Assembly (NCBI GenBank): GCA_965215315.1
Contig: CBDCDB010000008.1
Coordinates: 3,844,001 to 3,908,000, forward strand
DNA length: 64,000 bases
From: Truepera sp965215315
GTDB lineage: Bacteria > Deinococcota > Deinococci > Deinococcales > Trueperaceae
Direction: 5' to 3'
The position numbers and the translations under genes are program-made. This document shows positions 9,561-18,734 of the stretch, one piece after another (position 1 is the stretch's first letter; every line of letters starts with the position of its first letter). The notes beneath the pieces were generated by a model. The model made no database searches and had not been told where the DNA came from. It saw only the letters and a program-made list of their open reading frames with translations.

Positions 9561-10047
9561 GTGGTGACCCGATCTTCTCGGCTTCAACGCTGCGGGTATT
9601 CGTCTCTCACGTTGCTTATAGACTTGGCGACGTTCCTGCTTATCGGTGCGCTCGAAGTTTATGGAGCAAGGCAAACGCTTCACTACGAAGCTTTAGAAAC
9701 ATCGGTCAGAAGTGCCAATGTCCTAGCCTTCTTAGAACACCTCGCTGATAGCTGTTCGCCTGACAGCTTGAGTGTTGTGGTTCTGGATAACGCTACTTTT
9801 CACCGCGCTAAAATGGTTCAATCCAAACGTGCTGCTTGGGAAGCTCAGGGACTCTATCTACGCTTTCTGCCGCCTTATTGCCCACACTTCAATCTCATCG
9901 AATGTCTTTGGAAACGGCTCAAGGCTTGGCTCCTCCCAAGGCGTTGCTACGATGCCCTCAGAGACCTCCGCAAAGCTGTTACCCAAGCACTCGAGCTGCT
10001 TGGAGCAACCGCCGTCTAAGCCTCAGTCTTCATTTGGGGGTACTTAG

Positions 10048-12398
10048 TTAGCAGACGGACGTAGCTTCAGCGCGCGCCCCCGGTACATCGAAGCGGTCGA
10101 GCATCATGACCTTGTGCCACGCCTTAACGAAGTCCTTGACTAGCCGCTCGTGACCGTCGGCGGCGGCGTAAACCTCGGCAACCTGGCGCAGCTGCGAATT
10201 CGCGCCGAAGACCAAATCGCAACGCGTCGCCGTAAACCTGGTCTCGCCGGTGTTGCGGTCGGTGAGATCAAACATCAGCTCGCGCTCGTCCTGCGGCTTC
10301 CACGCGTAGTCCATCGAGGTCAGTACCTTAAAAAGTCGTTGGTTAAAACGCCTGGTCGGTCGGTAAAGAGGCCGTGCTTGGAGCCGTCATAGTTGACGCC
10401 TAACACCTTCAGGCCGCCCGCCAGCGCCGTCCACTCGGGTGCGCTCAGGCTCAGTAACGCGGCCTTGTCGAGGAAGAGATGCTCCGGCGCGACGTTGTAT
10501 TTAACCTCTTCATTAACGTAGTTGCGGAAGCCGTCAACAACGGGCTTAAGCCATTCGAAGCTCTCATCGTCGGTCAACTCCTGCGTGGTGTCCATGCGAC
10601 CGGGGACGAACGGAACCGTTACTGTGACCCCTGCATCTTTCGCTGCTTTCTCGAGTGCGGCAACGCCGCCGAGTACGATGAGGTCAGCTACCGAAACCTT
10701 CTTGCCGCCTGACTGCGCGTTGTTAAAGTCGGCCTGAATGCTCTCGAGCGTTTGAAGCGTCTGTGCAAGCTGTTCGGGGTTGTTGACGGCCCAGTTTTTT
10801 TGCGGCGCAAGCCGAACCCGCGCACCATTCGCACCGCCGCGTTTGTCGCTGTCGCGGTAGCTCGAGGCCGAAGCCCACGCCGCTGAAACCAGCGCCGAGA
10901 CCGACAGGCCGCTGCTGAGGGTTGTCCCCTTTAGCTTGGCGATGTCCGCGTCGTCTACAAGTTCATGATCGAGTGCGGGGATCGGGTCTTGCCACGGGAG
11001 CAGTACCTCCGGTACCTCTGGACCGACGTAGCGGTCTATCGGCCCCATATCGCGGTGGGTCAGCTTGTACCAGGCCCGCGCGAAGGCGTCCGCAAAATAG
11101 TCGAAGTCGTTGAGGAATTTCTGGCAGACCTCGTGGTAGGCCGGGTCTTGCTTGAGCGCAATGTTCGACGTCATCATCATGAGGTCGTTCTGCTTACCTT
11201 CGATGTGGGCGTCGGGCGTTTTCGGCGCGTCCGGATCGACCGGCGTCCACTGCAAGGCACCTGCGGGGCTCTGGGTCTTTTCCCACTCGTGCGAAAAGAG
11301 GTTGGTGAGGTATTCGTTGTCCCAGCGGGTTGGGTTCTGTGTCTACGACCCCTCGATGCCGTTGGTCATCGTGTACTCGGCGTTGCCGCTGCCCTCGGGG
11401 TTGTGCCAGCCGAAGCCCTGCGCGCTCATCGGCGCGGCCTCCGGTGCGGCCCCGATCTTGCCCGGCGCGACCATCCCGTGCGACTTGCCGAAGGCGTGAC
11501 CCCCGGCGATCAGCGCGACGGTCTCCTCATCGTTCATGGCCATCCGCGCGAAGCTTTCACGGATTTCGCGGGCGCTGTCTAGTGGCTCGCCGTTTCCATC
11601 CGGCCCCTCGGGATTGACGTAGATGAGCGCCTGATGCGACGCGCCGACGGGGTTCTCCAAGTCCCAGTAGTCCTCTTTAGGGTCGCCTTTCCAGCGTTTG
11701 TCCAGGTTGACCATCTCGTCCGGATGGCCTACGTGCTTGTCACCTTCCCAACCTTCAGGCCCCCAATAGGTGGCGCGGTCGGCCTCCCAGGCGTCGATGC
11801 GCCCACCGCCGAAGCCGAACGTCTTAAAGCCCATCTCCTCTAACGCGACGTTGCCCGTCAAGACCAGCAGATCGGCCCAGCTGAGCGCCGCGCCGTACTT
11901 CTGCTTGATGGGCGCTAACAGGCGGCGCGACTTGTCGATGTTGCCGTTGTCCCACCACGAGTTAAGGGGCGCAAAGCGCTGCATCCCTTGACCCGCGCCG
12001 CCGCGCCCGTCGGCGATGCGGTAGGTGCCCGCCGAGTGCCAGGCCATCCGGATCATCTGCGGCCCATAGTTGCCGTAGTCCGAGGGCCACCAGTCAACTG
12101 AAGAGGTGAGGAGCGCCTCGAGGTCAGCCTTGAGCGCGCCGTAATCAATGGTCGAGAACGCCTGGGCGTAATCAACGTCCCGCAGCGGATTGGCCTGGGG
12201 TGGATTCTGGTGCAAGAGTTCGACCTTGAGGCGGTCCGGCCACCAGGTATCGAGTTGCGGCTCCGAACCGATCGCGCCGCCGACGCGGGTGCCCCGGAAC
12301 GGACAGGCACCCGTAGTTGCCGCGCGGCCCGTGACCTTCGTCGTCGTATCGTGCCCGCCGTTGGTCATGTCGGGATGATTTTTCGCAGATGTCGTCAT
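10048..12398 (-). pseudogene. katG: Catalase-peroxidase KatG, broken by one TAG and one frameshift
   Basis: Three collinear segments encode a full KatG. The N-terminal part (12398-11343) has the distal MIRMAWHSAGTY and proximal GGHAFGKSHG haem motifs. An in-frame TAG at 11343-11345 replaces the Trp normally found after EG(S/A), and coding continues in the same frame (TQNPTRWDNEYLTNLFSHEW). Near 10325, in a T run after TND, one base is missing; the frame then resumes as VLTSMDYAWKPQDERELMFD to the TAA at 10048. The start at 12398 (MTTSAKN) has GGAG six bases upstream. KatG removes H2O2 in the cytoplasm. The frameshift could be a sequencing error; the TAG is harder to explain that way. Confidence 0.9.
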
Positions 12399-12889
12399 AG
12401 TAATCTCCATTTCTGGCTTCGCTTTCGGTAGCTGCTAGACCATAGGCTTGAAATGAGCTGTTCTATCCTCACTTACAACTGAATACTGATGTCGTCAAAC
12501 TTGATGCAAACGTACTTCTAAACTAGGTTCTACTGCCTAGCCAATTCGCTTTTTGAAGCAAGTTCCATATAAACACGTTGGTTTGGACTAAACCGCTCTG
12601 GTCGGTGTTGTCTAAAGAGGTAGCTTAGAAGGGGCTCAACACGGCTAACAAGAATGACGCTGATATTAGCCTAAAAGTATATCCTTGTCCTCCCTCTCCG
12701 AAATGCCTTTGTTAGCACCGCTTGTATGAGGAATACGCTATCTCCCGCCGGGAGCTGTTCCCTTCGGCTCTTCCAGAGCTTGCCTAAACCTTAGCAGCTG
12801 CCGGTTAACGGACGGTGAAAGGGGGCGAAGCCGGGCGGAACCGCTCGAGCTTCTTTCACAACGACGCGAAGACGGTGTGAACCGATGAA
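12399..12889. other. Long intergenic region upstream of katG, no gene seen
   Basis: I find no convincing coding frame. On the minus strand TTGACG followed 17 bases later by TAAGTG, about 100 bp before the katG ATG, is a possible promoter. The part at 12690-12860 is rich in short GC stems (CTCCCGCCGGGAG, GAGCTGTTCCCTTCGGCTC) and could be a structured RNA, but it matches no RNA family I recognise. Confidence 0.3.
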
Positions 12890-12930
12890 ACTGCGGACGT
12901 TGTTATTTACAACGTCCGCAGTCGGTTTTT
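12890..12930. terminator. Strong rho-independent terminator
   Basis: A 14-bp perfect stem (12890-12903 with 12909-12922) with a 5-nt loop is followed by CGGTTTTTG on the plus strand and TTTCAT on the minus strand. Position fits termination of the minus-strand lipoprotein gene ending at 12973; the better T run is on the plus strand, so it may act both ways. Confidence 0.8.
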
Positions 12931-12972
12931 GCACTTCGGGTTTTACGGTCAGGTTGGGTTGTCGTACAACCT

Positions 12973-13983
12973 CTACTGCACGACTTTAACGATTGAATAC
13001 TCGGTATCTGCGGTTGGCTCGGTACCGAACCGTGCGTTTACGGCGTAAAGTGTGCCGCCTACATCTGCCAGGGTTGTCGGAACGTCAAAGGCAGGGTTAG
13101 TCAGGGTAGTAGTGATGGTGCCGCTCGAGCGGTCGTTGGAGAGGCTAACCGCAGCGATTTTGTTGTCACGGTTCTGCACAACGTAGAGGGTGTTGCCGTC
13201 TAACAAGATGCCGTCGCCGTTCGTGACGTCGCTGTCGCCCAGGTCGATTTCCGACGAATTTCCGGTTTCCGGGTTTACGGTGAAGAGCTGTCCAGTGCTG
13301 CTATTGACGACAATCAGCGTGCCGTCCTCAGCAACTTCGATACCGTTAGCGTTGATTCTCGCATCCGGGTCTACCTCGAACGCGCCGGTGACGAGCAGTT
13401 CACCGATGCCCGCGTCGCCTTCAGGGAGTGTGCCGCCTTCACCGAGCGCCAGACGGTACAAAACGCTTCTAGCCGAATCGGTAAAGTAAACGCTGTCGCC
13501 GCTCAGAATGGCGTCGTTTACGAACTTGGCGTCGGCGCTCAACGTGTACGTTTGCAGCAGGGTCCCGGCTTTCGTGTCGTAAACCTGCGCCTTACCCGTA
13601 GGGCCACCTGCCGCGAAGAGGTAACCGGTGCGACTGTCGAACGTCAGGCCGACGTTGATGCGTTCGTTCTCACCCGTGGCACCCTCAACCAATATGCTTC
13701 CTTCACCGGTTGCGACGTCAGCCTGGTAGACCGCGCCGTTTGCCAGTGACCCCGCGTAGAGGGTTGTTCCTTCACCTGAGGCAATACCTTCAGGCCGAAA
13801 GCCGTTGGGTAAGGCGATGCTCGAGGGTGTCGCAGGTGGCGGGGGTGCGGGCTCTGTAGGGGGCGTGGGTTCTGTAGGGGGTGCAGGCGGCGTCGTTTCG
13901 GGCTGGTTACAAGCAGCAGTGAAAACCAGTAAGAGCGCAAAGCTCAGGGATAACAACGTACGTTTTTGCGGCGTTTGCAGCAT
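12973..13983 (-). CDS. Lipoprotein with beta-propeller (SMP-30/NHL-like) domain
   Basis: 336 residues. The N-terminus has a signal peptide ending in FTAAC, a lipobox with Cys near residue 25, then a Pro/Thr-rich linker (about 30-53). The remaining part repeats a pattern of short beta blades: FRPEGIASGEGTTLYAGSL, INVGLTFDSRTGYLF, VNDAILSGDSVYFTD, NGIEVAEDGTLIVVN and NGDGILLDGNTLYVVQN. It resembles SMP-30/gluconolactonase-like six-bladed propellers. Catalytic metal ligands are not clear, so a sensor or binding role is as likely as an enzyme. GGAGG lies eight bases before the ATG. Downstream is a strong terminator. Confidence 0.75.
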   Translation of the reverse strand: MLQTPQKRTLLSLSFALLLVFTAACNQPETTPPAPPTEPTPPTEPAPPPPATPSSIALPNGFRPEGIASGEGTTLYAGSLANGAVYQADVATGEGSILVEGATGENERINVGLTFDSRTGYLFAAGGPTGKAQVYDTKAGTLLQTYTLSADAKFVNDAILSGDSVYFTDSARSVLYRLALGEGGTLPEGDAGIGELLVTGAFEVDPDARINANGIEVAEDGTLIVVNSSTGQLFTVNPETGNSSEIDLGDSDVTNGDGILLDGNTLYVVQNRDNKIAAVSLSNDRSSGTITTTLTNPAFDVPTTLADVGGTLYAVNARFGTEPTADTEYSIVKVVQ

Positions 13984-14072
13984 ATGTCAACCTCCAAAGG
14001 TTACTCGAGTCTACCGGATTCGCTCCAGAATGGACGCTACATAGCTACCAGAGGGCAGTTTACCGGTACAGT

Positions 14073-14918
14073 TCAAGCGTCTCTTGTCATAATATCGCGC
14101 CTATACACACGCCTCGAGACCTCCGCAATCAGCATCATTCCTTCTTGCTCGAAGTGAAAGCGTTTGTCTGAAGAATCACTTGTCATCACCACCAGTGCGT
14201 AAAGCGGCCGCCCGTCCTGAAAGACAATCCCGGCGTCGTGCCACACCCCGCTCAAGCAGCCACTCTTTGAGGCGACCTCAACAAAAGGTGTATCGACTTC
14301 GGGATCGGTCGGCAGGTAACGGGCCAGCGCTTCGGTAAACTGCTGTTTTTTAAGGATGCTCAGCGCCAGCTCGGTTTCGGGTGGCGGCAAGAGGTCGCCG
14401 CGCACCAGACCTAAAAGCAGCCCCAGCATATCGGCGGCGCAGGTGAGGTTGCGTTCACCGCGCCGCTGCGCCTCGTTTCGTTCGGCTTCTGAGAGTTGCA
14501 GTTTGCCGACGAGTTTTGTCCCGCTAAAGCCGTGCTGCTGGCAAAAGGTATTGACTGCCGCGAGTCCCACGTGCTTAATGAGCATATTCGTCGCGGTGTT
14601 GTCGCTGACAATAATCATGAGCGTTAGAAGGTCGTGCAGCGTCGGCTCGAGCCCTGCCTGCAACGTATGCAAAACGCCGGAACCGCCTACCTGGTCGGTC
14701 GTGCTCAGCGGGATGCGTTCGTTTAAGCTGAGGTTTTTTTGAGAAACCTGCTCGAGAATCGTCAGCAAAATCGGCAGTTTGATAAGGCTGGCCGGAAGCC
14801 CGGTTTCGGTGGCGCGGTAGGTATAGCTTTCAGAACCGTCCAGCCGCGCGTAGGCGACGCTCACCTGACCGGAAAACCGGCCTAAAAGCGGGGTTAGTTC
14901 AGTGTTTAGATTATTCAC
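14073..14918 (-). CDS. Serine hydrolase of the class A beta-lactamase fold
   Basis: 281 residues with the penicillin-recognising motifs in order: S44-L-I-K47 (SxxK), S105-D-N107 (SDN) and K218-S-G220 (KTG-like). GERNLTCAAD near 154-163 occupies the position of the class A Glu166 loop. There is no signal peptide or lipobox at the predicted start, unusual for a secreted beta-lactamase; it may be cytoplasmic or start elsewhere. Its start overlaps the 3' end of lysA by 8 bp, so the two are co-translated. A link with diaminopimelate and peptidoglycan metabolism is plausible from this position but inferred. Whether it hydrolyses beta-lactams cannot be read here. Confidence 0.85.
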   Translation of the reverse strand: MNNLNTELTPLLGRFSGQVSVAYARLDGSESYTYRATETGLPASLIKLPILLTILEQVSQKNLSLNERIPLSTTDQVGGSGVLHTLQAGLEPTLHDLLTLMIIVSDNTATNMLIKHVGLAAVNTFCQQHGFSGTKLVGKLQLSEAERNEAQRRGERNLTCAADMLGLLLGLVRGDLLPPPETELALSILKKQQFTEALARYLPTDPEVDTPFVEVASKSGCLSGVWHDAGIVFQDGRPLYALVVMTSDSSDKRFHFEQEGMMLIAEVSRRVYRRDIMTRDA

Positions 14919-16086
14919 GCTCGAGCCTCCACAAATCTGCTACGGTTTCACGCTCGGTGACGAGCCGTAACGCGCCGTTCTCGAGTACCGCCTCCGCCGG
15001 ACGCAGCGACGAGGCGTAGTGCGAACTCATGCTCAGGCCGTAAGCGCCCGCTTCGGCTACGGCTAAAAGGTCGCCGGGGCCGACTTTGGGAAGCAGCACG
15101 TCACGCCCTAAACGGTCGGCGTTTTCGCACAGCGGGCCGTCAACGTCTACGGTCTCGAGCGGGCCGTCTTTGCCCACTTGACCTACAGCGTGAAGGGGAT
15201 GGCGTGCGCCGTAAAGGGCCGGGCGAAGCAAGTCAGCCATGCCTGCGTCACAAATCACGTGTTTTACGGGGCCGTCTTTGACGTGCAGAATGCGGGTCAG
15301 CAGCGTGCCGCTCTCCGCAACTAAAAAGCGACCAGGCTCGAGTAACAACCTTCTCGTCTCCACAAACGGCGTAACCTTCGCTGCAAACGTCTCTAAAGGA
15401 AAGTCCGGCACCGCAAAACCGCCGCCCAAGTCGAACGTCGTCGCGTGCGGAAACCGTTCCAAAAGCCTGCTCAACTGCCTGAACACCTCGTCGTAAGGTT
15501 CAACTTCAGCGATTTGTGACCCGATGTGGACGTGAAACCCGGCGAGTCTTTCGCTCAAGCGCTCGGACACGCGAACAGTCTCGTCAAACGTCATCCCGAA
15601 CTTTGACGTTGCTGCGCCCGTCGCCAGATGTTCGTGCGTGCGCGGGTCGAGAGCCGGATTGAGACGGACGAGAAACCTCACGTCAGCAGAGCTTTTCAAC
15701 CAAGTTTTAGCCTGAGAAACGCTGTCGAGGCTGACCCAGCCGATTTTTGCGGCCCGCGCCGCTTTGACTAAACTTTTATCTTGCCGGGGGCCGCCTAGCA
15801 GGATACGTTCGGGCTCAATCCCTGCGCGGAGCGACCGGGCCAGCTCACCCTCGCTGATAACCTCTGCGCCGAGACCGAGTTTGGCGAGGTGACGCAGCAC
15901 TGCGCCGCAGGGGTTAGCTTTTACGGCGAAAAACAGCTCGGCGGCGGGAAAGGCCGTTCGTACCTGCGCGACTTGGTATGTGATGACATCCAAATCGTAA
16001 ATGTAAAGCGGGGTACCGAAACGGTCGGCGGCGTTGGCAAGCTGCGCGTCGGCAGCTGTTGACATAGTTGGTATGGTACGGGTCAT
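14911..16086 (-). CDS. lysA: Diaminopimelate decarboxylase
   Basis: 391 residues from the ATG at 16086. Fold type III PLP enzyme making lysine from meso-diaminopimelate. Seen: PLP lysine K56 in FFAVKANP, HIGSQ, phosphate-binding GGGFAVPDF, EPGRFLVAESG, the substrate Cys in LCENAD (CESxD in most LysA) and GAYGLSMSSHY. I chose 16086 rather than an upstream in-frame start because TACGAT lies five bases before this ATG, matching the leaderless signature of other genes here. Presence of LysA suggests lysine through the DAP route, as in Truepera, rather than the alpha-aminoadipate route of Deinococcus and Thermus. Confidence 0.93.
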   Translation of the reverse strand: MTRTIPTMSTAADAQLANAADRFGTPLYIYDLDVITYQVAQVRTAFPAAELFFAVKANPCGAVLRHLAKLGLGAEVISEGELARSLRAGIEPERILLGGPRQDKSLVKAARAAKIGWVSLDSVSQAKTWLKSSADVRFLVRLNPALDPRTHEHLATGAATSKFGMTFDETVRVSERLSERLAGFHVHIGSQIAEVEPYDEVFRQLSRLLERFPHATTFDLGGGFAVPDFPLETFAAKVTPFVETRRLLLEPGRFLVAESGTLLTRILHVKDGPVKHVICDAGMADLLRPALYGARHPLHAVGQVGKDGPLETVDVDGPLCENADRLGRDVLLPKVGPGDLLAVAEAGAYGLSMSSHYASSLRPAEAVLENGALRLVTERETVADLWRLERE

Positions 16087-16169
16087 ACCGTATCGTAAAA
16101 CGCTCACGCGGGTTTGCGCCCAAATTGCTACGTTTTCAGTAGTCTCAGCCTTTTGAGGCGACTGGCGAA

Positions 16170-16583
16170 CTAGAGGTGCGTAACGTCTTTCTGAAGGGTA
16201 GCTCTATGAGTTTTTGCCGAAAAGAGCCAAAAGATAAATATCAGTGCGAGGATAAAGTCACTCACAGCAGCGCGCGGTACGTTTACAGGTAGCTCACCCA
16301 GAATCCAGTACGCAACCGTGAGGCCGAAAAATGCTAATTTGCCTGCCGCTCCTACCGCTATGAACAACGGGTCGGCCCTACCGGTCATGCCCGCCCACAA
16401 GTAAGCGAACCCAAAAATCAAGATAAAGCTGCCGCTAATCCAAAGGTAGAAGGGATGCCCCTCGAGCGAGAGGCCGCTGAACTGCCGCAGTTCGGTTCCT
16501 GCGGGTGTAAAGATAAATGCCCCCAAACCGTTGAGTACAGCAGCGGCGGACAGCACGATTCGCATCCACTTGGGTAGCGTCAT
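16170..16583 (-). CDS. Small membrane protein, four predicted helices
   Basis: 137 residues, mostly hydrophobic, with helices near 8-26, 47-66, 75-95 and 105-122. No motif I recognise. GAGAGG lies upstream of the ATG. It faces away from the CoA-disulfide reductase gene, with about 130 bp between the two starts, so the promoters are divergent. Function unknown. Confidence 0.65.
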   Translation of the reverse strand: MTLPKWMRIVLSAAAVLNGLGAFIFTPAGTELRQFSGLSLEGHPFYLWISGSFILIFGFAYLWAGMTGRADPLFIAVGAAGKLAFFGLTVAYWILGELPVNVPRAAVSDFILALIFIFWLFSAKTHRATLQKDVTHL

Positions 16584-16699
16584 CCTAAACCTCTCAGCTG
16601 CATTTTAACGCTCTCTTGCAGCATGCTACGCTCAACTCTCTCTTTTGCAGATTCTCCAGAAATGCCGTATCCAACCAAGATAGCCCTGCACCGGGACGG

Positions 16700-16705
16700 T
16701 ACACT
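16700..16705 (+). promoter_or_regulatory. -10 box of a leaderless transcript
   Basis: TACACT lies six bases before the ATG at 16712, with no Shine-Dalgarno sequence between. This fixes the start of the reductase gene at 16712 rather than the longer frame opening at 16616. Confidence 0.6.
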
Positions 16706-16711
16706 AACTAC

Positions 16712-18055
16712 ATGAGTCAGACAAAAATTATCGTTATCGGCGGGGTTGCTGCCGGGATGAGCGCCGCTGCCAAAGCCAAACGCACCAATCCCGAGCTGAA
16801 CGTCACCGTTTTTGAGAGAAGCCACTACATCTCTTACGGGGCGTGCGGGATGCCCTACGTCATCGAGGGCAGTATCGAAAGTTTGGACAAACTCATCGCC
16901 CGGACGCCTGACAAGATGGCGGAGCAGGGCGTGACGGTCAAGGTGCGGCACGAAGTCACCCACATCGACCCGGACGCGAAAACCGTCAGCGTAAAAGATT
17001 TAGAAGGTGGCGAAACGTTCGCTGAAGCCTACGACAAACTCGTCCTGGCAACCGGCGCGGTACCGGTGAAACCGCCGCTGCCGGGTATCGACCTAGAAGG
17101 CGTTCACGTTTTGCGCCTCGTCGAAGATGCTGTGGCAATTCAGAAAACGATTCGGAAGGGCGCAGCAGAAGCCGTTATTATCGGCGGGAGTTACATCGGC
17201 CTCGAGCTTGCCGAAGCTTTGGTCGCCGCAGGTTTGAGGGTGAGAGTTATCGAGCAACAAGACGTGCTCCTCGGGAACTTCGGGCCGCTACCATCAAAAC
17301 TGGCGTTAGACGAAGTGCAAAAAAATGGTGTGAGCGTAGCGTTGGGCGTAAAGGTAACAGGTTTGGAAGGGGAGACGCGGGTTCAAGAAGTCGTGACCGA
17401 TTCGGAACGCTTCCCTGCTGATTTAGTCATCGTTGCAGTTGGGGCGAGGCCGAACAATGAGCTGGCGAAAGGCTTGGCTTTGGGCCTTGGCCCTGCCGAC
17501 GCTGTTGTTACCGACGACCACCTCCGCACGGGCCGACCCGATATCTACGCCGTCGGCGACGTCACGGCTGTACATCACCTCGTTACCGGTCAACCGGCGT
17601 GGCTGCCGCTCGGCGACACCGCTAACAAACAGGGGCGCATTCTGGGTAGTCTTTTGGGCGGGCAAGAAGGGCGCTTTCGGGGCGTGGTCGGGACAGCTAT
17701 CACCAAGGTTTTTGAACGGGCGTTTGCGACCACCGGCCTCACGCTAGAGGCCGCGCAAGACGCTGGCTTCGACGCCCTCTCAAACGATATCGACACGACC
17801 GACCATGCTGGGTATTATCCGGACAAACGCCCTTTAAGCGTCACGCTCGTTTGGGAAAAGGGTTCAGGGCGGCTGTTAGGTGCTCAGATTGTCGGGTACG
17901 GCGACGCCGCCAAACGTATTGACGTCATTGCAGCACTTCTCTTTCAACAAGGCACGCTGCAAGACCTCGCCGACCTGGATTTTGCCTACGCTCCGCCTTT
18001 TAGCAGTGCTAGGGACGCGCTCCTGGTCGCCGCCAACGTTGCTCTCGGTCAGTGA
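16712..18055 (+). CDS. CoA-disulfide reductase / NADH oxidase-like flavoprotein
   Basis: 447 residues. Pyridine-nucleotide-disulfide oxidoreductase of the single-cysteine class: N-terminal FAD motif GGVAAGMSAAAKAKR, redox Cys45 in SYGACGMPYV, NAD-binding GGSYIGLELAEAL, and second FAD motif DIYAVGDVTAV. The C-terminal dimer domain contains the YYPDKRPL stretch and FAYAPPFSSARDALL. Such enzymes reduce CoA disulfide, per/polysulfides or O2 using NAD(P)H in the cytoplasm. The exact activity is not decidable from these motifs. It fits the thiol and peroxide stress theme of the region. Confidence 0.88.
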   Translation: MSQTKIIVIGGVAAGMSAAAKAKRTNPELNVTVFERSHYISYGACGMPYVIEGSIESLDKLIARTPDKMAEQGVTVKVRHEVTHIDPDAKTVSVKDLEGGETFAEAYDKLVLATGAVPVKPPLPGIDLEGVHVLRLVEDAVAIQKTIRKGAAEAVIIGGSYIGLELAEALVAAGLRVRVIEQQDVLLGNFGPLPSKLALDEVQKNGVSVALGVKVTGLEGETRVQEVVTDSERFPADLVIVAVGARPNNELAKGLALGLGPADAVVTDDHLRTGRPDIYAVGDVTAVHHLVTGQPAWLPLGDTANKQGRILGSLLGGQEGRFRGVVGTAITKVFERAFATTGLTLEAAQDAGFDALSNDIDTTDHAGYYPDKRPLSVTLVWEKGSGRLLGAQIVGYGDAAKRIDVIAALLFQQGTLQDLADLDFAYAPPFSSARDALLVAANVALGQ

Positions 18056-18100
18056 CCTTAAGGAGCCAAACCGAACGGCTGGATGCGGTAGGGTAAAAGG

Positions 18101-18676
18101 ATGAATAGGCAACTCAAACGAGCCAACGAAAAGTCCGACAAACGCCGCGAACGTGAGCAGGAGCGGCGTAAAGAGCAGCGCCGCGAAAGCCGAGTGCAGG
18201 CTGTAAAAGCCAAACGTGAGTCGCAACCCAAAAAAGATAAGAATGGGGGCAGCAATAAAGCATCTTCTGCTGCTTCTCGAGACCGTCCCGCACCCGGTAT
18301 GGGCAACTCCCGCTTTGCCGGGGCATACCTGGTCTTCGTCATCTTCGTCATCGCTACCCAAGCCCTCGTCCCGCAACGCACCGATACGTTCTCGCTCGTG
18401 ATTCACGCGCTCTTCTACCTGATTTTGGGTTATTTTCTCGTTCTCTACTTTTACCGCCGAGGCGTCGAGCAAGCCTTCGTCATCACCCTTGCCGGGGGCC
18501 TTGGTCTAGCGCTAGGCGTTGAAGGGCTTAAGGCGCTCCTCCCTCAGCTGGGACTGCCGCAAATGACCGCGCCGCCAGGTACGTCCGCAACGCCCAATCT
18601 GCTGTTCGTGGCGCTGGCTGCGCCGGGGCTTTTTCTCGGGACGTGGTTGGGGCGTTACATTTTTAGGAAGAGTTAA
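18101..18676 (+). CDS. Membrane protein with highly charged N-terminal helix
   Basis: 191 residues. Residues 1-65 are extremely Arg/Lys/Glu-rich (KSDKRREREQERRKEQRRE), likely a helical coiled coil or nucleic-acid/ribosome-facing tail. After about residue 72 come four hydrophobic segments (near 72-88, 97-117, 125-143 and 166-185). No family recognised. It begins 45 bp after the reductase stop on the same strand, and AAAGG is directly before the ATG. Function unknown. Confidence 0.68.
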   Translation: MNRQLKRANEKSDKRREREQERRKEQRRESRVQAVKAKRESQPKKDKNGGSNKASSAASRDRPAPGMGNSRFAGAYLVFVIFVIATQALVPQRTDTFSLVIHALFYLILGYFLVLYFYRRGVEQAFVITLAGGLGLALGVEGLKALLPQLGLPQMTAPPGTSATPNLLFVALAAPGLFLGTWLGRYIFRKS

Positions 18677-18692
18677 GACCTAACGTTATAGT

Positions 18693-18734
18693 GTAAAACC
18701 GCTTACACGCCGTAAAAGTACGCGGTTTTACTTT
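18693..18734 (+). terminator. Terminator-like hairpin
   Basis: GTAAAACCGC pairs with GCGGTTTTAC, with an inner TTAC/GTAA hairpin in the loop, followed by TTTG. It lies just downstream of the membrane-protein gene. Confidence 0.6.

Larger units (their letters stand above)
7781..10019 (+). pseudogene. IS630 type-B transposase, split by nested IS and frameshifted
   Basis: The N-terminal part (7781-8296) is a winged helix ending in RQKKG. An AAAAAAG slippery run at 8285-8291 would shift -1 into RLKLYYLDEVGFSLALGTTY, where the first catalytic Asp sits. Coding breaks off near 8400 and resumes near 9560 with LDNATFHRA (second Asp) and PYCPHFNLIECLWKRLKAW (Glu), stop at 10019. Just after the junction the best frame changes again (LLGFNAAGIRLS, then LIGALEVYGAR), indicating decay. 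Inactive unless supplied in trans. Confidence 0.8.
7756..10044 (+). mobile_element. IS630-family element type B, interrupted by a nested IS4-type element
   Basis: Ends are AGTATCCCC (left) and GGGGGTACT (right), flanked by TA at 7754-7755 and 10045-10046. It is a different IS630 type from the 1186-bp copies. The transposase is cut in the middle by an IS4-type element (about 8400-9560). The right end lies 3 bp beyond the katG stop codon, so the insertion separated katG from its terminator. Confidence 0.82.

Noticed and set aside
10965..11617. Long plus-strand frames opposite katG
   Set aside because: They are reverse-strand shadows of a well-conserved KatG and contain no recognisable motif.
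12399..12889. tmRNA, RNase P, SRP RNA, cobalamin or FMN riboswitch
   Set aside because: I compared the conserved cores I know with both strands and found no match.
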